NCBI GenBank assembly: GCA_032622095.1 | Contig: CP136061.1 | Span: 119,674,754 to 119,738,753, forward strand | Reading direction: 5' to 3' | DNA from: Siphonodentalium dalli | Lineage: Eukaryota > Mollusca > Scaphopoda > Gadilida > Siphonodentaliidae | Length of the DNA stretch: 64,000 nucleotides | Shown here: one piece after another, positions 10,211 through 23,135 of the stretch | Numbering within the stretch: position 1 is the stretch's first letter | Layout: each line of letters begins with the position of its first letter | Made by a program: the position numbers and the translations under genes | Notes under the pieces: generated by a model | What the model saw: the letters and a program-made list of their open reading frames with translations, nothing else | Database searches by the model: none | What the model was told of the DNA's origin: nothing

Positions 10211-12538
10211 AACGAGAGGCCGATCACGATCGGCAGATGTTTAACCCATACCTTGGCGATAGCGATCTTTTTATGAGTGCAAGAATTTCAACAATTCACA
10301 GCGTACTATTATTTATTAGTTTCATAGTGGAATCAGACATATTGAGCAACTTGCTCATTTAAACACAATAGGAAGATGGATATGACATTCGATTTCAACC
10401 TATTCGGTCACTCCAACAGAGATACATGTATGTGTGATAGATTGATAAAGATAATTATACCCAAACACAGTCAGACAGATGCACCATAGCTGTTAAAGAT
10501 ATAATTGTTACAATATTAACATCATAATAACTCTATTTATTTAATTCTTACAATGGAACCTGAGTCATAACAGATTATGTTGTTGTGTTAGCTGCATAGT
10601 AAAAGTTATGGGATGATTGAGATTAGAGACCAACAAACACCTGAACATCTATATAAGTGAGGGGTGTATAGACCTTGATATTAAATATGATTGATAATGG
10701 TTGGATATAAAATATTTTAATACAGAATTATCAGATAACTAAAGGAGAGATATGAGAAGGGTCAAATTGAAAATATTAGAGTCATAACATTGGATCGCGT
10801 ACAGTATACATGTACCTATGGTTAATTTTATTCTAAGCTGATCATTGGAAAGATACAATGTCTGTAACAGCAGAAATATTATTAAATATTGGGTTAATAT
10901 TCTCAAAACCATTCAATCAATACCAAAATCTATACGCATGAAGAATATATCGCAATCAACCTGAATGAGATTATAAAAGTGATTGGGTGAAAAATATTTG
11001 ACCAAAAAGTCAGCTTCAAGAATACCAGAACCATTATTATTATCCTGCAGCCCAAATGCAATAGAGGGAATTTCAAAATAAGATATATCCTCAAATGATG
11101 AATATTCAATTGGTGGCTTATAATTAATAGAAATTCTTAGTGAACCTGGCCTAAGGCGAAAGAGATAATTTAAAATCTGCGTATCAGATATTATGTGTCT
11201 ATGGAATAGGTTAATTTTAATCCTGAAATACATGCAAGTGAAAAGTGGATCACGATCAACCTGGACATAGAATAGGAGAATGAACATATGATGTGTGGAG
11301 AGTGTTAATCATTTTCAATGACATCATATGATGGAACATAAGACAACAGTGTCTCTGTAAACAACAATTCTCTAAACAGCCATGCTCCAGAACATCCTGT
11401 ATTAATGCCATGAACATGTTTCAACAGGTTGGGTTAAATTACTATTGCACACAAACTGGAGTAAAGTATCATCAATCACTTAAATTTGACAGCTCTGGGA
11501 GCAGCAGTGGTTTAGCAAAGAGTATCCAGTGTCATTTTCTGATCCCAATAAAGCAGATTACTGTGTAAAGTTGTTTGTCTTAAATTCTCACAGGGCATAT
11601 ACAATAGGTAGTAAATTACTTGAATTATAAAGGGCCATAACTCTGTTAAAATATATCGGATCAAACCCAAATTTGAACTTGATCTGTATTTCGGGGTGAG
11701 GACCACATGTACCAAATTTGGTGTAGATCAGATGAAAATTTTTTGAGTTCTAAGTAAAAATAAGTTTGAAAAGGGTTAATTAAACGATACCAAAAACCAT
11801 ACAGATAAAGAACGTGCTAAGAAAAACCTTGGTAAGAAATATGAGGCATATCAGAAGAAAACAGTTTGACTTAGATGGATCAGATAGCATTTGTGTGCAG
11901 GGTTAATTATTTTCTAAACCGATCAACCGATCGATACCAAAAACTATACAGGTGAGGAGTGTGTCATCATAAACATGGGAGTAAAAAATAACTCTAATTC
12001 CCATAATACAGATTTACTGCTCTCAGAGCTAAACTGATACCACTGGTAATTAATTGTAGACTGCTATGGTTATCTGTTCAATTCTTAGTTGAAAAAGGGC
12101 CATAACTCTGGTATAAAATGTTGGATATAACCCATATTCAAACTCGATCTGTATTTTGAGTTGAGAAACTCGCATACCAAATTTGGTTCCGATCAGATAA
12201 AAAAAAATTTGAGTTATGGCAGCATGCATGAATTCTAAGTCGAAAAAGGGCCATAACTCCATTGAAAAATATCGGATCAAACCCATATTCGAACTCGATC
12301 TGTATTTTGGTCCGAGAAACTTGCATACCAAATTTGATTTTGATCAGATAAAATTTTTTTGAGTTATGGTAGCATGCATGAATTCTAAGTCGAAAAAGGG
12401 CCATAACTCCGTGAAAAAAACTCGGATCGAACCCATATTCGAACTCGATCTGTATTTGGTGCTGACAAATTCATATACAAAATTTGGTTCCGATCAGATA
12501 TAAAATGTTCGAGTTATCGCACCATGCGTAAAGTGTCT

Positions 12539-12572
<34 letters not shown>

Positions 12573-12652
12573 GGACGGACGGACGGACTAACGACGAGTG
12601 GTCAATCCGGGCAACGACACTATGTTTACCATACTATGGTATGGGTAAACAT
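10211..12652 (+). mobile_element. Helentron-like element D, tandem copy 1
   Basis: The 5' end AACGAGAGGCCGATCACG contains a perfect hairpin (gccgatc-ac-gatcggc), followed by ATGTTTAACCCATACC. The 3' end has the inverse GGTATGGGTAAACAT within a hairpin (ATGTTTACCATAC/tat/GGTATGGGTAAACAT). The last ~600 bp carry ~150-bp core units starting gaaaaagggccataactc at 12091, 12242 and 12392, then (GACA)n(GACG)n at about 12540-12588. Offset terminal repeats, a 3' hairpin, satellite core and tetranucleotide tail match the design of bivalve pearl/HINE-type non-autonomous Helentrons. The minus ORF 10913-11287 is conserved in copy 2 only because the DNA is. Confidence 0.65.
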
Positions 12653-15148
12653 AACGAGAGGCCGATCACGATCGGCAGATGTTTAACCCATACCTTGGCG
12701 ATAGCGATCTTTTTATGAGTGCAAGAATTTCAACAATTCACAGCGTACTATTATTTATTAGTTTCATAGTGGAATCAGACATATTGAGCAACTTGCTCAT
12801 TTAAACACAATAGGAAGATGGATATGACATTCGATTTCAACCTATTCGGTCACTCCAACAGAGATACATGTATGTGTGATAGATTGATAAAGATAATTAT
12901 ACCCAAACACAGTCAGACAGATGCACCATAGCTGTTGAAGATATAATTGTTACAATATTAACATCATAATAACTCTATTTATTTAATTCTTACAATGGAA
13001 CCTGAGTCATAACAGATTGAGACAATTGAGATGATTGAGATTAGAGACCAACAAACACCTGAACATCTATATAAGTGAGGGGTGATATTAAATATGATTG
13101 ATAATGGTTGGATATAAAATATTTTAATACAGAATTATCAGATAACTAAAGGAGAGATATGAGAAGGGTCAAATTGAAAATATTAGAGTCATAACATTGG
13201 ATCACGTTCAGTATACATGTACCTTAATTTTATTCTAAGCTGATCATTGGAAAGATACAATGTCTGTAACAGCAGAAATATTATTAAATATTGGGTTAAT
13301 ATTCTCAAAACCATTCAATCAATACCAAAATCTATACGCATGAAGAATGTATCACAATCAACGTGAATGAGATTATAAAAGTGATTGGGTGAAAAATATT
13401 TGACCAAAAAGTCAGCTTCAAGAATACCAGAACCATTATTATTATCCTGCAGCCCAAATGCAATAGAGGGAATTTCAAAATAAGATATATCCTCAAATGA
13501 TGAATATTCAATTGGTGGCTTATAATTAATAGAAATTCTTAGTGAACCTGGCCTAAGGCGAAAGAGATAATTTAAAATCTGCGTATCAGATATTATGTGT
13601 CTATGGAATAGGTTAATTTTAATCCTGAAATACATACAAGTGAAAAGTGGATCACGATCAACCTGGACATAGAATAGGAGAATGAACATATGATGTGTGG
13701 AGAGTGTTAATCATTTTCAATGACATCATATGATGGAACTAATGTGTGGATAAATTGTTTTCTCAAGATAAGACAACAGTGTCTCTGTAAACAACAATTC
13801 TCTAAACAGCCATGCTCCAGAACATCCTTCACATGGACAATGGACTATTTGTATTAATGCCATGAACATGTTTCAACAGGTTGGGTTAAATTACTATTGC
13901 ACACAAACTGGAGTAAAGTATCATCAATCACTTAAATTTGACAGCTCTGGGGGCAGCAGTGGTTTAGCAAAGAGTATCCAGTGTCATTTTCTGATCCCAA
14001 TAAAGCAGATTACTGTGTAAAGTTGTTTGTCTTAAATTCTCACAGGGCATATACAATAGGAAGTAAATTACTTGAATTATAAAGGGCCATAACTCTGTTA
14101 AAATATATCGGATCAAACCCAAGTTTGAACTTGATCTGTATTTCGGGGTGAGGACCACATGTACCAAATTTGGTGTAGATCAGATGAAAAATGTTTTGAG
14201 TTCTAAGTAAAAATAAGTTTGAAAAGGGTTAATTAAACGATACCAAAAACCATACAGATAAAGAACGTGCTAAGAAAAACCTTGGTAAGAAATATGAGGC
14301 ATATCAGAAGAAAACAGTTTGACTTAGATGGATCAGATAGCATTTGTGTGCAGGGTTAATTATTTTCTAAACCGATCAACCGATCGATACCAAAAACTAT
14401 ACAGGTGAGGGGTGTGTCATTATAAACCTACATATCAAATATGAAAACAATCGGACAAAAAATAATTTGGTTACAGCATCGGATAGCTCATGCCTATGTG
14501 CGGATGCAAAGTGTTAATAATTTCTAAACCGATCAACCGATCGATACCAAAAACTATACAGGTGAGGAGTGTGTCGTCATAAACATGGGAGTAAAAAATA
14601 ACTCTAATTCCCATAATACAGATTTACTGCTCTCAGAGCTAAACTGATACCACTGGTAATTAATTGTAGACTGCTATGGTTATCTGTTCAATTCTTAGTT
14701 GAAAAAGGGCCATAACTCTGGTATAAAATGTCGGATATAACCCATATTCAAACTCGATCTGTATTTTGAGTTGAGAAACTCGCATACCAAATTTGGTTCC
14801 GATCAGATAAAAAAAAATTTGAGTTATGGCAGCATGCATGAATTCTAAGTCGAAAAAGGGCCATAACTCCATTGAAAAATATCGGATCAAACCCATATTC
14901 GAACTCGATCTGTATTTTGGTCCGAGAAACTTGCATACCAAATTTGATTCTGATCAGATAAAAAAATTTTGAGTTATGGTAGCATGCATGAATTCTAATT
15001 CGAAAAAGGGCCATAACTCCGTGAAAAAAACTCGGATCGAACCCATATTCGAACTCGATCTGTATTTGGTGCTGACAAATTCATATACAAAATTTGGTTC
15101 CGATCAGATATAAAATGTTCGAGTTATCGCACCATGCGTAAAGTGTCT

Positions 15149-15198
<50 letters not shown>

Positions 15199-15278
15199 GG
15201 ACGGACGGACGGACTAACGACGAGTGGTCAATCCGGGCAACGACACTATGTTTACCATACTATGGTATGGGTAAACAT
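12653..15278 (+). mobile_element. Helentron-like element D, tandem copy 2
   Basis: A near-identical head-to-tail copy that starts on the base after copy 1 ends. It differs by indels: it has an extra ~155-bp unit (about 14370-14527), bounded by direct repeats of accgatcaaccgatcgatac that copy 1 has collapsed to one, and it lacks about 40 bp near 13018. The tail is (GACA)n(GGAC)n at 15151-15215, then the same terminal hairpin. Confidence 0.7.
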
Positions 15279-15471
15279 AAAAATGAATAGGAATCCTTCT
15301 GCACTTGTATCAATTATTCATCTATCTGTCATCTATTTATATTTCATAAATACCCCTCTGGATGAATGATATATGTGACCCGCCATATCAAATACAGTTG
15401 TCACATATCATTACCATTGCAATGCATACCTTTATAACAGAATGAGAGATCTATTGAGAAAAGAAAGGGTT

Positions 15472-15742
15472 AAAGGCCCACAAGCCTTGAAATCGGGTGT
15501 GTGTCATTTGCAGAATGAGGTCCCCAGAGGGTGAATTTAGTGATGCTACCCCGCATAGTGGGCTAGCATCACCAAATTCACCCTCTTGGGACCTCATTCT
15601 GCTTACACCTCAGCAGAATGAGGTTCCTAGAGGGTGAATTTGGTGATGCTAGCCCGCTATGCGGGGTAGCATAACTAAATTCACCCTCTGGGGACCTCAT
15701 TCTGCAAATGACAGACACCCTATTTCAAGGCTTGAAGGCCCA
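15472..15742. repeat. Family B repeat, two adjacent hairpins
   Basis: Two complete hairpins, each with arms gaggtccccagagggtgaat and its inverse, are joined by a short spacer (ttacacctcagcaga). The outermost ends ggcccacaagccttgaaat and atttcaaggcttgaaggccc are themselves inverted repeats. Confidence 0.85.
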
Positions 15743-16263
15743 CTTAATTTTCAAACCCCCAGATCACATTATATAAGATATATGAGGAAGAGGAAGCTCC
15801 AAAACATTGTATTATCAATTTATCCGGTGCAATAAGCTGTGAACATGTTGTTTGTGTTGAGGTACCAACATGTTTTTGTGCTTAAGTTTCATCTGGTTTG
15901 TACTGCAATGTCTATATATTTTCAATGGAAGGGGAATAACTCTATATCTTAGTTTGAATTTTGTTGCATTCTGAGGCGGTAGGAAATGTTTCTATGATTT
16001 CAGCTATTATCTATTACTCTATGGGCACCTTCTGAGACACAGATGTTCCAAATGGTGATGAATTATAGAATTTTAATTATATTTTATGTCTATTTATAAA
16101 ACCGTATATTAAGGCACTATAAAACAAAATAATCGGTAACTCGAAAATTAAGTGGGCCTTTAAACTATAACAGCACATTGAACATGATTTGAAGTGTGAT
16201 AAAAAAGTAGATCTGCCCTTTACAGCACAATGCACTTCCTCTCATATATTAACCATTTGATTA
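15743..16263. other. No recognised gene
   Basis: AT-rich sequence. Note that aattttcaaacccccag (15749) and aaattaagtgggccttt (16146) suggest a larger flanking inverted repeat around the family B element. Nothing coding is seen. Confidence 0.3.
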
Positions 16264-16437
16264 CAGTAATGCCTTAAATAATTGACTCCTTGACCACAAA
16301 TGGCTTGTTGCCATTCAATGGAAAGCTTTCAGTGAGAGATTCTGATGAATGGCAACAAGCCATATTTCCGAATAAATCCTGAAAAGTTACCCATAATTCT
16401 GCTGTGGTTATGGGGTCGATTACTTAGGGCATTACTG
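16264..16437. mobile_element. Mariner-type MITE (family C), copy 2
   Basis: CAGTAATGCC..GGCATTACTG ends are flanked by TA (16262-16263, 16438-16439). The internal hairpin is built on gaatggcaacaagccatatt. Confidence 0.8.
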
Positions 16438-16439
16438 TA

Positions 16440-16536
16440 CTATATGAGATCGAAGTTCCCCAGTTGAAGTTGGTGACGTTCACACATTAGTCGCCTCGAT
16501 TATGCATTTTATCTTGATTATTTAGGGCATTACTGT
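16440..16536. repeat. Family B spacer fragment plus half a family C MITE
   Basis: 16446-16505 is family B spacer (ttccccagttgaagttggtg, cctcgattatgcattttatc). 16506-16536 is an isolated family C right end (gattatttagggcattactg). The order suggests two C insertions into a B element, followed by deletion. Confidence 0.6.
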
Positions 16537-16879
16537 ATTTGGCACTGGTAAATAAATATACCAGAATGTATGAGAGACTGGCTCAGTATGAAATGGTGAT
16601 TGCTTGGTAAAGTACGTGATCAAATTCTTACTTCTTATCAAAATGGCTGACTTACAATCAGAATGATACATTGAGATTTCCCGTAAATACAGGGTTCGCA
16701 CCTGTTCGCACTGCCAATTCAGGAACGGACTTGTAAAGTTTAAAATCTAGAACATAATTATGTTTCTTTTGAATTTTATCATACCATTTCACGAGACCAC
16801 GAGTCCTTAAACTTTTAATCGTATCGTTGGCGTTTTGCAGGTCTTTCCACAGAATTAGACATTTAAAAAATATAATATA

Positions 16880-17684
16880 CTAGAAGGTGACCCGACTTCG
16901 TCCGGGCTTTGACCTTGAATTGACCATTTTAAAGGTCAAGGTCAGGTGGGGTCAAACACCAACACCCCAAAAATGGTGGAAATCGGCCCAGCGGATACCG
17001 GGAAATAGGCCCAGCGGATACCGAGATAACCTATGCATCAAATTTCGTCCGTAAAAATCCGCCAGTTTAACCCGATTTGATTTCCACTCAAGTATATAAA
17101 CGCGCCTCATATACACACGCTCATTAATTATCAAGTTCAATGTAAAGATAAATTACCATCGGTGCCCGAGATATCGCCAAGACGTCTGAAACAGTCAAAT
17201 GCATCGGCCGGTTAAGCGTTAACGTGATCTAACGTTATGACCTCTAACGACGTCATAGAAGTTACGCATTGTTTTTATCCTGATGGAAGATAGTACCACT
17301 TCTTCTTGATAATTGAGGCAGATAACTAAAACGGATACATACGCATTATATATCGTTGGAAAGAGGAAACACGAAAGATTCTCACAGTGTCATTATTATG
17401 ACTAGCATTTTATTATTCGCGCTGTTTCGAATCGATTTGTAAGCACCGAACTCAAATGAAAGTCCCGTAACACAGCGTAAAAACAGATTTGACCTCGGCA
17501 CGTGAAAAGTTGACCTCAGATCTGAAAATCAATAGGCCTATGCCACTTCCCGACCGATAGTACCCTAACATTCGAAGTTTCATCGAAATCGGGTCGGCCG
17601 TTTTCGAGTTCATCGCGAACACACACACACACAGACAGACACACCACACACACACAGACAGATCTTCCAAAATATATAATAGAT
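16880..17684. repeat. Dispersed repeat E, copy 1
   Basis: Starts ctagaaggtgacccgacttc, continuing gtccgggc, whose CCCGAC..GTCCGGG can fold. It contains gaccttgaattgaccatttt and the palindromic aaggtcaaggtcagg, and ends with ACACAG/GACA microsatellites and ccaaaatatataatagatgg. A second copy at 61595-62213 has the same ends. It is non-coding and its class is unclear. Confidence 0.65.
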
Positions 17685-18729
17685 GGTCGCAATTTACTGA
17701 GACATATATAAATGACCATATTCAATGGGCTTCGTATATATAGGGGTCATGCATAAAGCTCGTTTGTAATCCAATATGAAAACAATCTGGCATAGTTATT
17801 ATTAGTTATATAACGTGAGGTTGCTCATCTCATTCCTCCTTTGTTTGTTAAAACATGTGGGTGACAAACCATTTATGGCCAGACTAATTACCCGCGGCAC
17901 ATTGGCAGCTACTCCAAGCTATCGCGTAACAGCAGTGTCTGCACCGGACGCTAAACAATCGCACTCAGGTAGTCTCGCATATTCTCGCTTACCGCGTTCA
18001 TCTATGGTTATAGTACAACGAAAACGAAAGTAACTTTTAATTATTTTTTTGTTTGAGAAGATTGTTTCAAACCGTGAGATTAGGAGGTGTCGCCGTGACA
18101 CCGTGAGATGCATGGTGAAAGCAGGAGACTCACGGCGAATCCGGGAGAAGTAACAGGTCTGGTTGGCAACTGGGAATTTTGGGCTAGTGAGAACCCTGCT
18201 CAAATATGATCAAAATTGAAATTCTCTCCATATATTCACACATATCAGCATTCAACACACAACCTCATCCTTGTCTAGTTGAGAGATAGACATATCTTTT
18301 AGCTCGGCTCGAAGCAAATTTAGTGACGAGGTTAATAAGTTTTAGAAATGCGACAAATTTGATATCCATTTTATTACATCATCACATTTTAGCAAGGAAA
18401 AATGATCTTGAAATGGCTGGGGTTAGAACAAATTAATATTGATTTCCTTATCACAACCAAAGAGGAATTTTTTTTTCTTCATGTTGACAAAATTGTTCAA
18501 CCACCCTTACCATCCACGTTTATCTCAGTCAACACTGAATAGCCCAAACCAAATCAAATATCATAATTTTATTCTCATTAACATAACAATAAAGTTCCCA
18601 CATTTACATCGACATTTTTGCGCTAAGCTCTTATGGCACTGCACATGCTGGTAATACATGTGTGTCTTACTAAAAAATATGAGGCTGGCTTTAGGGGCTA
18701 ATTATGTGATAAATACATATACATAGATA
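17685..18729. other. No recognised gene
   Basis: Several short overlapping ORFs on both strands, none with family features or splice context. A repeated caccgtgagat motif lies near 18070-18112. Confidence 0.35.
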
Positions 18730-18815
18730 CAGTAATGCTCTAATTAATCGACCTCTTAACCACTTTACCCATAATTCTGCTGTGGTTAATAGGTCGATTA
18801 ATTAGAGCATTAATG
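18730..18815. mobile_element. Mariner-type MITE (family C), short copy 3
   Basis: 86 bp with only the outer arms: CAGTAATGCTCTAATTAATC and its inverse, TA on both sides. The central hairpin is missing. Confidence 0.7.
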
Positions 18816-18995
18816 TAGATATCCACTATACCTGCATCGCCTGTTTTTTGACGCAGACCATATTTTTACCACAGAATAAAGAGTAGATATAGAAAGTCTC
18901 TTATAGTCGATGCACTCCTCTTTGAACCAGTCCTGTGATTAAAACAGAAATATCATGATCACATTTATATCATAGATTGTGAACAAACCTGAGTT

Positions 18996-19432
18996 TAGTC
19001 ACTAGTGTGTCTGACATTTGCAGAATGAGCTCCCCAGAGGGTGAATTTAGTGACGCTATCCCGCACTGTGGGTGAGCATCACCAAATTCACCCTCTGAGG
19101 ACCTCATTCTGCTTAGACCTCAACTACTATGGAAGCCCTAGGATTAGACTGAATTTCCCCAGTTGAAGTTGCTGATGTTCACCCGTTAGTCACCTCGATT
19201 ATGCATTTTAAATTCTGCAAATTAGAGGATATAGAAACTTTCAAGGGAAAAAGTAACTAAAAACAATGTTAATTTGAGACTATAGATACTTCCCAGAAGA
19301 TGAGGCCTAAGCAGAATGAGGTCCCCAGAGGGTGAATTTGGTGATGCTAGCCCACCATGCAGGATAGCATCACTAAATTCACCCTCTGGGGACCTCATTT
19401 TGCAAATGTCAGACACACTATATTCAGAGTGT
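18996..19432. repeat. Family B repeat, complete double-hairpin form
   Basis: The best full-length copy: hairpin 1 (about 19010-19112), a ~200-bp spacer, hairpin 2 (about 19313-19405), with outer tgtgtctgacatttgcag and caaatgtcagacacac. Spacer landmarks are cccagttgaagttgctgatg and gaggatatagaaac. The whole element is a near-symmetric foldback. Short ORFs here are hairpin artefacts. Confidence 0.85.
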
Positions 19433-19719
19433 GAAGATGGCTGTAACAATTCAAAATTCACGACACAATTTTTCGCTGACAAAGAAACACACGATTGTAT
19501 GTCCCATCTACAGGTAAGTCAAACTCAAGTCTGGAAATCTCTATTCTAACTGCGGTGAAAACATGCTACATATGTAATAAAACAAAGCTCAACCTGGGAA
19601 AGTGTTAGTTTTATGCTGAGCAGTCAATAGAATGTTAAAGAAGGAAAGTCAGAAGGTTTCAGAATTAAAAGGGATTGTATTGTTTAGTTGAAATTAGTTT
19701 CATTTCAAACATTTCATGG

Positions 19720-19970
19720 ATTCAAATGTGAAATCAAAGATGGCTGCTGGTGGCCATGTTTTTTAACGAGTTTCAGAACATTTGGACAGCTCCAATCTCA
19801 AGGTCAACCTGAAGAACCATATGCAGTTTGGTGATGATCGGAAAAAGGATGTGGCATGTAGGGTGTACCAAAGGATTTAGTCATGAAAAGAGTAAAATCC
19901 AAGATGGCTGCTAGCGGCCATGTTTTTCAACAAAATTCAGAAAACTTTGATGACAGGATGGGCACATGGG
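19720..19970. repeat. Dispersed repeat K, two tandem units
   Basis: Two units of about 155 bp, each with aagatggctgctgg/aagatggctgctagcggcc, ccatgttttt and agaaaactttga-like segments. It matches 8860-9085. Confidence 0.6.
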
Positions 19971-20579
19971 TGTAAATATGGCCGTCCAATTAATATGATG
20001 TAAAGAATCCCAGTGGTGGGTACATGCATGTCATACTTATAAGTTCCTAACTAAATAACACCAGGAAACATGTGAGATAGCGAATATAAGAGGCAATCTC
20101 TGTACATATTCCCATTTAACACGAGCTGCTATACATGTATAAGGCCACTTGGTGATGTAATGGTCACATGATATTTTCGTAGGTCATGTGTGTGTCTCTA
20201 GCTATCATATTTTAACCAATAATATAAAGATGAAACTTAAATACAGCAACTTACCCATCATGATATGTTCATCACAAGGTTATAACCTAATAAAGTTGAA
20301 AAATACCCAAAAATATAGTTATTATAAATCCAACTAATGAAGGTAAAGTGAGAAAGAAATGCTGTGTATTACCAATTTCTGCATTGTTGGCACATCTAAT
20401 ATGCATCTAATATAGCAATTAATGTGTAGTGAACTAAGATTTCCGCAAAGGTCAAATGACCTCTATGGTGGTGGCATGAGTGGCTACGAACTTGCGATGC
20501 CTACATGTATGTCTAATCACATACGAAGTTTCAACAAATTATTCCAAGTGATACTTGAGATACATTTTATATATTAGTA
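19971..20579. other. No recognised gene
   Basis: No ORF or repeat was identified here. Confidence 0.35.
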
Positions 20580-20792
20580 CAGTAATGCCCTAAGTAATCA
20601 ACTCCTTAACCACAGCAGAATTATGGGTAACTTTTCAGGATTTAGTCGGAAATATGGCTTTTTGCCATTCATCTGAAAGCTCTCACTGAAAGCTTTCCGA
20701 TGAATGGAAACAAGCCATATTTCCAACTAAATCCTGAAAAGTTACCCATAATTCTGCTGTGGTTAAGAAGTCGATTACTTAGGGCATTACTG
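20580..20792. mobile_element. Mariner-type MITE (family C), copy 4
   Basis: CAGTAATGCCC..GGGCATTACTG with TA flanks (20578-20579, 20793-20794). The hairpin arms include accacagcagaattatgggt and its inverse. Confidence 0.8.
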
Positions 20793-20997
20793 TATATAAT
20801 GTTACACGAATACACCAATAATGTTTATATACATGTATGGTATGCTTGGCAGGAGTTATTTGTTATAATTTAATCCGTCATCACACAGAAGAACAAAGTA
20901 GAAGGTAAAAGAAGGTAGAATTAAAACGAGCGAAAAAACTCTTGGAGATATAAAGGTGAAACAAATACGCAGTCAATCACAATTATCAATTGATCAA

Positions 20998-21252
20998 GAA
21001 GCCTTGAAATAGTGTGTCTGTCATTTGCAGAATGAAGTCCCCAGAGGGTGAATTTGGTGATGCTAGCCCAATATGCGGGGTAACATAACCAAATTCACCC
21101 TCTGGGAACCTCATTCTGCTGAAGTGTAAGCAGAATGAGGTCCCCAGAGGGTGAATTTGGTGATGCTAGCCCGCTATGCGGGGTAGCATCACTAAATTCA
21201 CCCTCTGGGGACCTCATTCTGCAAATGACAGACACACTATTTCAAGGCTTGT
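20998..21252. repeat. Family B repeat, two adjacent hairpins
   Basis: Same arrangement as 15472-15742: outer aagccttgaaatagtgtgtc and its inverse, with two hairpins joined by tgctgaagtgtaagcaga. Confidence 0.85.
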
Positions 21253-21413
21253 TGATCAAGCAGTGTCATCAAATCATCATTTTTGATTGGCTAGTGGCAA
21301 GTGATCACGCAATCACAAGTGAACTGCATGTGTTCCTGATATATTTCCACTGTAACAGTATAGCAGTAAGAGCATCATTGGGGCGTGGCTAAATACACCG
21401 TTAGTATACTTGT

Positions 21414-21828
21414 CAGTCTGAGTAAACTCATACCTAAATATTCATTACAACATTGAATATAAGGTCTGACGGATAACATCGCTATCTCATTTCCAAGTCC
21501 TCGGGATTCCGTAATCTGATTGATTGCGTAAATTATTTTCCGTCCAATGAAACCGTATGGGTTAATAAACAAGTGTTAGTGGGCGGAGACTCCCATAAAG
21601 TCACCTCTAAATATAGTAACAGAGCGGAATTTCTCCGATCGAAAGCGATGCTTGCAAATACAACAGAGACAGAAACAATGGCTTCGAAATTATATATTCG
21701 GTACGATTCGGATTAATTTGAAGGATGTGCTAGACCTGATAGATAGGCCTGCGCATGGTACCAACTTGGCCTCCCATAAATATAAATAGAACTCACTCAT
21801 GTCCGTGTATTTGATTTACTTTATTGTA
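21414..21828. repeat. Dispersed repeat H, intact copy (415 bp)
   Basis: Shares near-identity with the split copy at 46797-48222. It starts cagtctgagtaaactcatac and ends ttgatttactttattgta. It contains TATA-like ctaaatatag and ataaatataaatag. There are no terminal inverted repeats and no clear target duplication. It could be a solo LTR or a SINE-like unit, but neither is proved. Confidence 0.65.
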
Positions 21829-22254
21829 CCATGGTTTGCAAATCAAATTATTTGTCGTAAAAAAGTCATCTGAAAGTTAACACCGAGGAAATGACTTAAT
21901 TTTATGCTTTTAAATAGTTCTAAAGCATCATTTTTGATAACGACCTTATTTTTTGCTCTCGGATGCTGCTTTCCGGTTGATGCAGCGAGTTCATCTCCCG
22001 AAAAAGAATAGTCGCAGACACGACAAATATTATCTGCTGTAAGTTTATGTCGCGACACAGGCCATTGCTATTGCGAAGCACAACAAATAACACGTGGGGA
22101 CACCTGTCAATCATCGATGTATTTTTAAAAATCCGTGACGTCATTTTGGGGAAGCTCTTCGCTGAATAGAAATGGTTTTGGCGACATAAGCTCCAGACTC
22201 TATATTTAAAATATAGAGTCGACGTTCACCCAGACTGTATACTTGTATAACTGT

Positions 22255-22492
22255 TATTAAATCAGGTGAATTATAAGTTGAAAAAGGGCTGTTACTCATA
22301 TAAAATAATTGGATGGAACCCATATTTGAACTTGACCTGTATTTTTGGCCCATAAACACACATACCGGTACTAGCTTTGTTTTGGATCAAATAATCCAAA
22401 TGGAGTTATCGGTCAGAAACTAAAAATGTTAACGGACAGACAGACAGACAGACAGACAGATGGTCAGACTGATTACATAAATACAACCGTTT
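22255..22492 (+). repeat. Tail fragment related to element D
   Basis: One diverged core unit (gttgaaaaagggctgttact, ggaacccatatttgaacttg) followed by (GACA)n at 22436-22462. It lacks the terminal hairpin. Confidence 0.6.
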
Positions 22493-23135
22493 TTTTTAAA
22501 CAGGCATATAAAAATGATAATTTATGACTTCCAGAATTTTTATTTCAAAATACTAGTTTCTGCAGACAAAATAAAATGATTAAAGGAACTCAATCTGAAT
22601 CGATGGTCCCCATATCATCAGATTCGAACAACAACAAATTTTTTTGAATACCTCTTCTGTTATCAGAATCGAATAATTGCCCAAAAATAATGCTAACCAG
22701 TCAGCTATAGTATAAAATTGCCCAAAACCTGTTATTTATTAACATTTTGTTCAACAAAATTTGGCCAGATTGTCAGATATCTAACACCCAAAGGCACCTG
22801 ATTTTATTGTTATCCATCTTCATCCGCAATTTGTCTGAGACCATCTTCTCGTCGACTTTTTTGCCAGGACACCAAAAAGTATTGGTGGTGAAAAATAATA
22901 GATTGCAAAAATCGATATCTGGTCACTGAGCTTTTATGGGTGGGATCCTTGACTCGAATAAAATATTTTTTACCCCCCAAACCAAAGAAATAGTAATTTT
23001 GAGCATTAATTTGGATTATGCATCTTTAACTTTTATAGGTTTTGCGTAAATTTTAAAGATATATCAGGGACATATACTTCTTCCATGCAGATTGTTAAAA
23101 AACATTTCCAGTTATTCATATGGCTGCCAAATTAC
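22493..23135. other. No gene recognised; intron of host gene 1
   Basis: AT-rich sequence directly downstream of the exon 1 donor on the minus strand. It contains no repeat family that I recognise. Confidence 0.4.

Noticed and set aside
10913-11287. 124-codon minus ORF, repeated at 13315-13689
   Set aside because: Conserved only because the whole 2.4 kb element is duplicated; no domain or composition argues for a gene.
12420-12440. tRNA B-box-like gggttcgatccgag on the minus strand of element D cores
   Set aside because: No A-box at proper distance and no poly-T terminator; D ends have hairpins and a tetranucleotide tail, which does not suggest a SINE.
12540-12590. CRISPR-like short repeats
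   Set aside because: Simple GACA/GACG microsatellite in a eukaryotic element; no spacers.
21414-21828. Repeat H as a solo LTR
   Set aside because: It has TATA-like motifs and two copies, but no TG..CA ends shared by both and no target duplication.
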